Origin: Candidatus Fermentibacterota bacterium | GTDB taxonomy: Bacteria > Fermentibacterota > Fermentibacteria > Fermentibacterales > JCC-6 | Assembly: GCA_030607835.1 (NCBI GenBank) | Contig: JAUWJE010000133.1 | Location: 1 to 5,894, forward strand | DNA length: 5,894 nucleotides | Direction of reading: 5' to 3' | Part shown: positions 4,936 through 5,894 of the stretch, piece after piece | How positions within the stretch are numbered: the stretch's first letter is position 1 | How the letters are laid out: every line of letters starts with the position of its first letter | Notes under the pieces: generated by a model | What the model was told of the DNA's origin: nothing | Databases searched by the model: none | What the model saw: only the letters and a program-made list of their open reading frames with translations | Translations under genes and position numbers: made by a program

Positions 4936-5894
4936 ATGCTTTCGGATGTATCGGGTTATCTGCTGGAACTGCGTGATGCTTTCAGCCAGCATATCGTATT
5001 CGGAGTCGGAATTCTTCTGGTGGGAAGTTACTTCATGGGAAGGCTTGCGGAGAGAGTGCGGCTTCCGGCAATCACCGGTTTCATCCTCGCAGGTCTTCTG
5101 CTGGGTCCCTCATGCGTCGGTCTTGTTCATGAAGACCTTGATGAGTCCCTTGCTTCGATAACCGAGATCGCCCTGGCCCTTATCGCCCTGGTGATTGGAA
5201 GTGAATTCAGCCTGAAGAAACTCAGAACTATCAGCAGATCGCTGGCTGTCATTACTCTGTTCCAGATTTTCATCGTATTCATACTTGTCACAACCGGTCT
5301 GGTTGTTGTGGGAATGAGGCTGGAATTCGCGGCAATTCTTGGAGCTATATCATCTGCATCGGCACCTGCGGCAACTGTCGCGATAATAAGAGAACTCAAG
5401 GCGAAGGGCCCATTTGTCGACCACCTCTATGGAGAAGTGGCTCTTGGTGATGCGGGGTGTGTACTTCTTTTTGCATCGATAACAGCAATTGCAGGCAATT
5501 CCCTGGGATCAGATATCGGTCTTGTCAAATCGGTCTTCCATGCTGTCATTGAAATTTTCTCATCACTTGTACTCGGAGCGATAGCAGGATGGCTTCTGCA
5601 TCTTCTGACCCGAAGAAGGAGAAGAACTAACGAAATCCTAATAATACTACTCGGAGTCATACTCATTCTTTCAGCTGTCTGCAACGCTTTCCATCTCAGC
5701 GCACTATTTGCCAGTATGACCGCCGGTGCTGTCATGGCGAATCTGTCAAAGAGAACACATACGATCGTAAATACCCTCGACTCAATTTCTCCACCCCTTT
5801 ACGCAGCCTTCTTTGCGATTGCCGGTACCGAGCTGAGTGTAGCCGTCCTGACCTCACCCCAAATCCTGCTCATGGGTGGAATTTTCGTCCTGGC
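4936..5894 (+). CDS. CPA2-type cation:proton antiporter, copy 2 (truncated by right edge; altered acidic pair)
   Basis: The frame is open from ATG 4936 to the window end (319 codons plus 2 bases), so the stop and roughly the last 90 residues are unseen. It aligns residue for residue with copy 1 without indels: about 66 differences in residues 1-280 by hand count (about 76 % identity), then none in 281-319. Family landmarks are kept: LPAITGFILAGLLLGP, SEFSLKKL, SAPAAT (142-147), RELKAKGPFVDHLYG and LSALFASMTAGAVMAN. The key difference is at the ion-binding site, where copy 1 has VVALDDAG and this copy has EVALGDAG: D171 is Gly, D172 is kept, and residue 167 is now Glu. Residues 192-209 are the most diverged block. 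The intact frame with mostly conservative changes argues for a working protein under selection rather than a pseudogene, possibly with changed stoichiometry or ion preference, or acting as a heterodimer partner of copy 1; that functional part is inference. Confidence 0.88.
   Translation, partial: MLSDVSGYLLELRDAFSQHIVFGVGILLVGSYFMGRLAERVRLPAITGFILAGLLLGPSCVGLVHEDLDESLASITEIALALIALVIGSEFSLKKLRTISRSLAVITLFQIFIVFILVTTGLVVVGMRLEFAAILGAISSASAPAATVAIIRELKAKGPFVDHLYGEVALGDAGCVLLFASITAIAGNSLGSDIGLVKSVFHAVIEIFSSLVLGAIAGWLLHLLTRRRRRTNEILIILLGVILILSAVCNAFHLSALFASMTAGAVMANLSKRTHTIVNTLDSISPPLYAAFFAIAGTELSVAVLTSPQILLMGGIFVL
5771..5894 (+). repeat. 124-bp tract identical to 4448-4571 (copy 2 side)
   Basis: Partner of the tract at 4448-4571; it reaches the last base of the window, so its true right end is unknown. 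Confidence 0.95.

Larger units (their letters stand above)
3559..5894 (+). repeat. Head-to-tail tandem gene duplication, period 1323 bp
   Basis: Unit 1 is about 3559-4881 and unit 2 is 4882 to beyond the window. The offset of 1323 bp holds at the leader (AGGTTGACCC), the SD, the start codon, a 26-bp identical block (4054-4079 / 5377-5402), a 28-bp identical block (4330-4357 / 5653-5680) and the terminal identical tract. Each unit therefore carries promoter-like sequence, SD and gene. The constant offset means no net indel since duplication. Whether a third unit follows cannot be seen. Confidence 0.9.

Noticed and set aside
3804..5399. Two similar 90-aa minus-strand reading frames (3804-4076 and 5127-5399) with nearly the same protein in both antiporter copies.
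   Set aside because: They are antisense shadows of the duplicated antiporter, with the same 1323-bp offset. Their similarity is inherited from the sense genes, and no SD or independent support is seen.
5427..5735. Minus-strand 102-aa reading frame opposite copy 2.
   Set aside because: Antisense to a conserved membrane protein; low complexity from codon reversal and no separate evidence.

Overview
The window looks like ordinary chromosome from a diderm (Gram-negative-type) bacterium using the standard genetic code. Diderm is inferred from a LolC/LolE-type lipoprotein-export permease at the left end. The code is inferred from a release factor 2 gene that carries the classic UGA frameshift autoregulation site. 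The gene order prfB-lysS-lolC is, from memory, found in Deltaproteobacteria and some FCB-type candidate phyla. I cannot place the organism more precisely from sequence alone.

Left part (1-3469, all minus strand): a tightly packed transcription unit, read right to left. prfB (peptide chain release factor 2, start 3469) is followed after 2 bp by lysS (class II lysyl-tRNA synthetase). The lysS stop codon overlaps the GTG start of a LolC/LolE-like permease by 4 bp, and that gene runs off the left edge. prfB is split between two frames. A 24-codon leader ends at an in-frame TGA inside a textbook SD-like/CTT-TGA-C slippery site, and the rest of RF2 lies in the +1 frame. The joined product is 367 aa, and its SPF and GGQ motifs fall at the same residue numbers as in E. 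coli RF2.

Middle (3470-3612): a 143-bp divergent intergenic region. It holds the prfB leader on one side and a candidate promoter, a short dyad and a strong ribosome binding site for the antiporter genes on the other.

Right part (3613-5894, plus strand): two tandem, head-to-tail copies of a CPA2-type (Na_H_Exchanger fold) cation:proton antiporter with no C-terminal RCK/TrkA domain. The first copy is complete (410 aa); the second runs off the right edge after 319 codons. They align with a constant 1323-bp offset and no indels in the coding part. They are about 76 % identical in protein over residues 1-280 (hand count) and then become perfectly identical in DNA for the last 124 bp visible, which points to gene conversion or a repeat-limited assembly end. 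The second copy has changed the first acid of the ion-binding Asp-Asp pair to Gly and gained a Glu one helical turn earlier. Each copy keeps its own SD and its own candidate promoter.

I found no RNA genes, CRISPR arrays, insertion sequences or phage features. The most interesting material is the antiporter pair. I see no evidence for a wholly new system.
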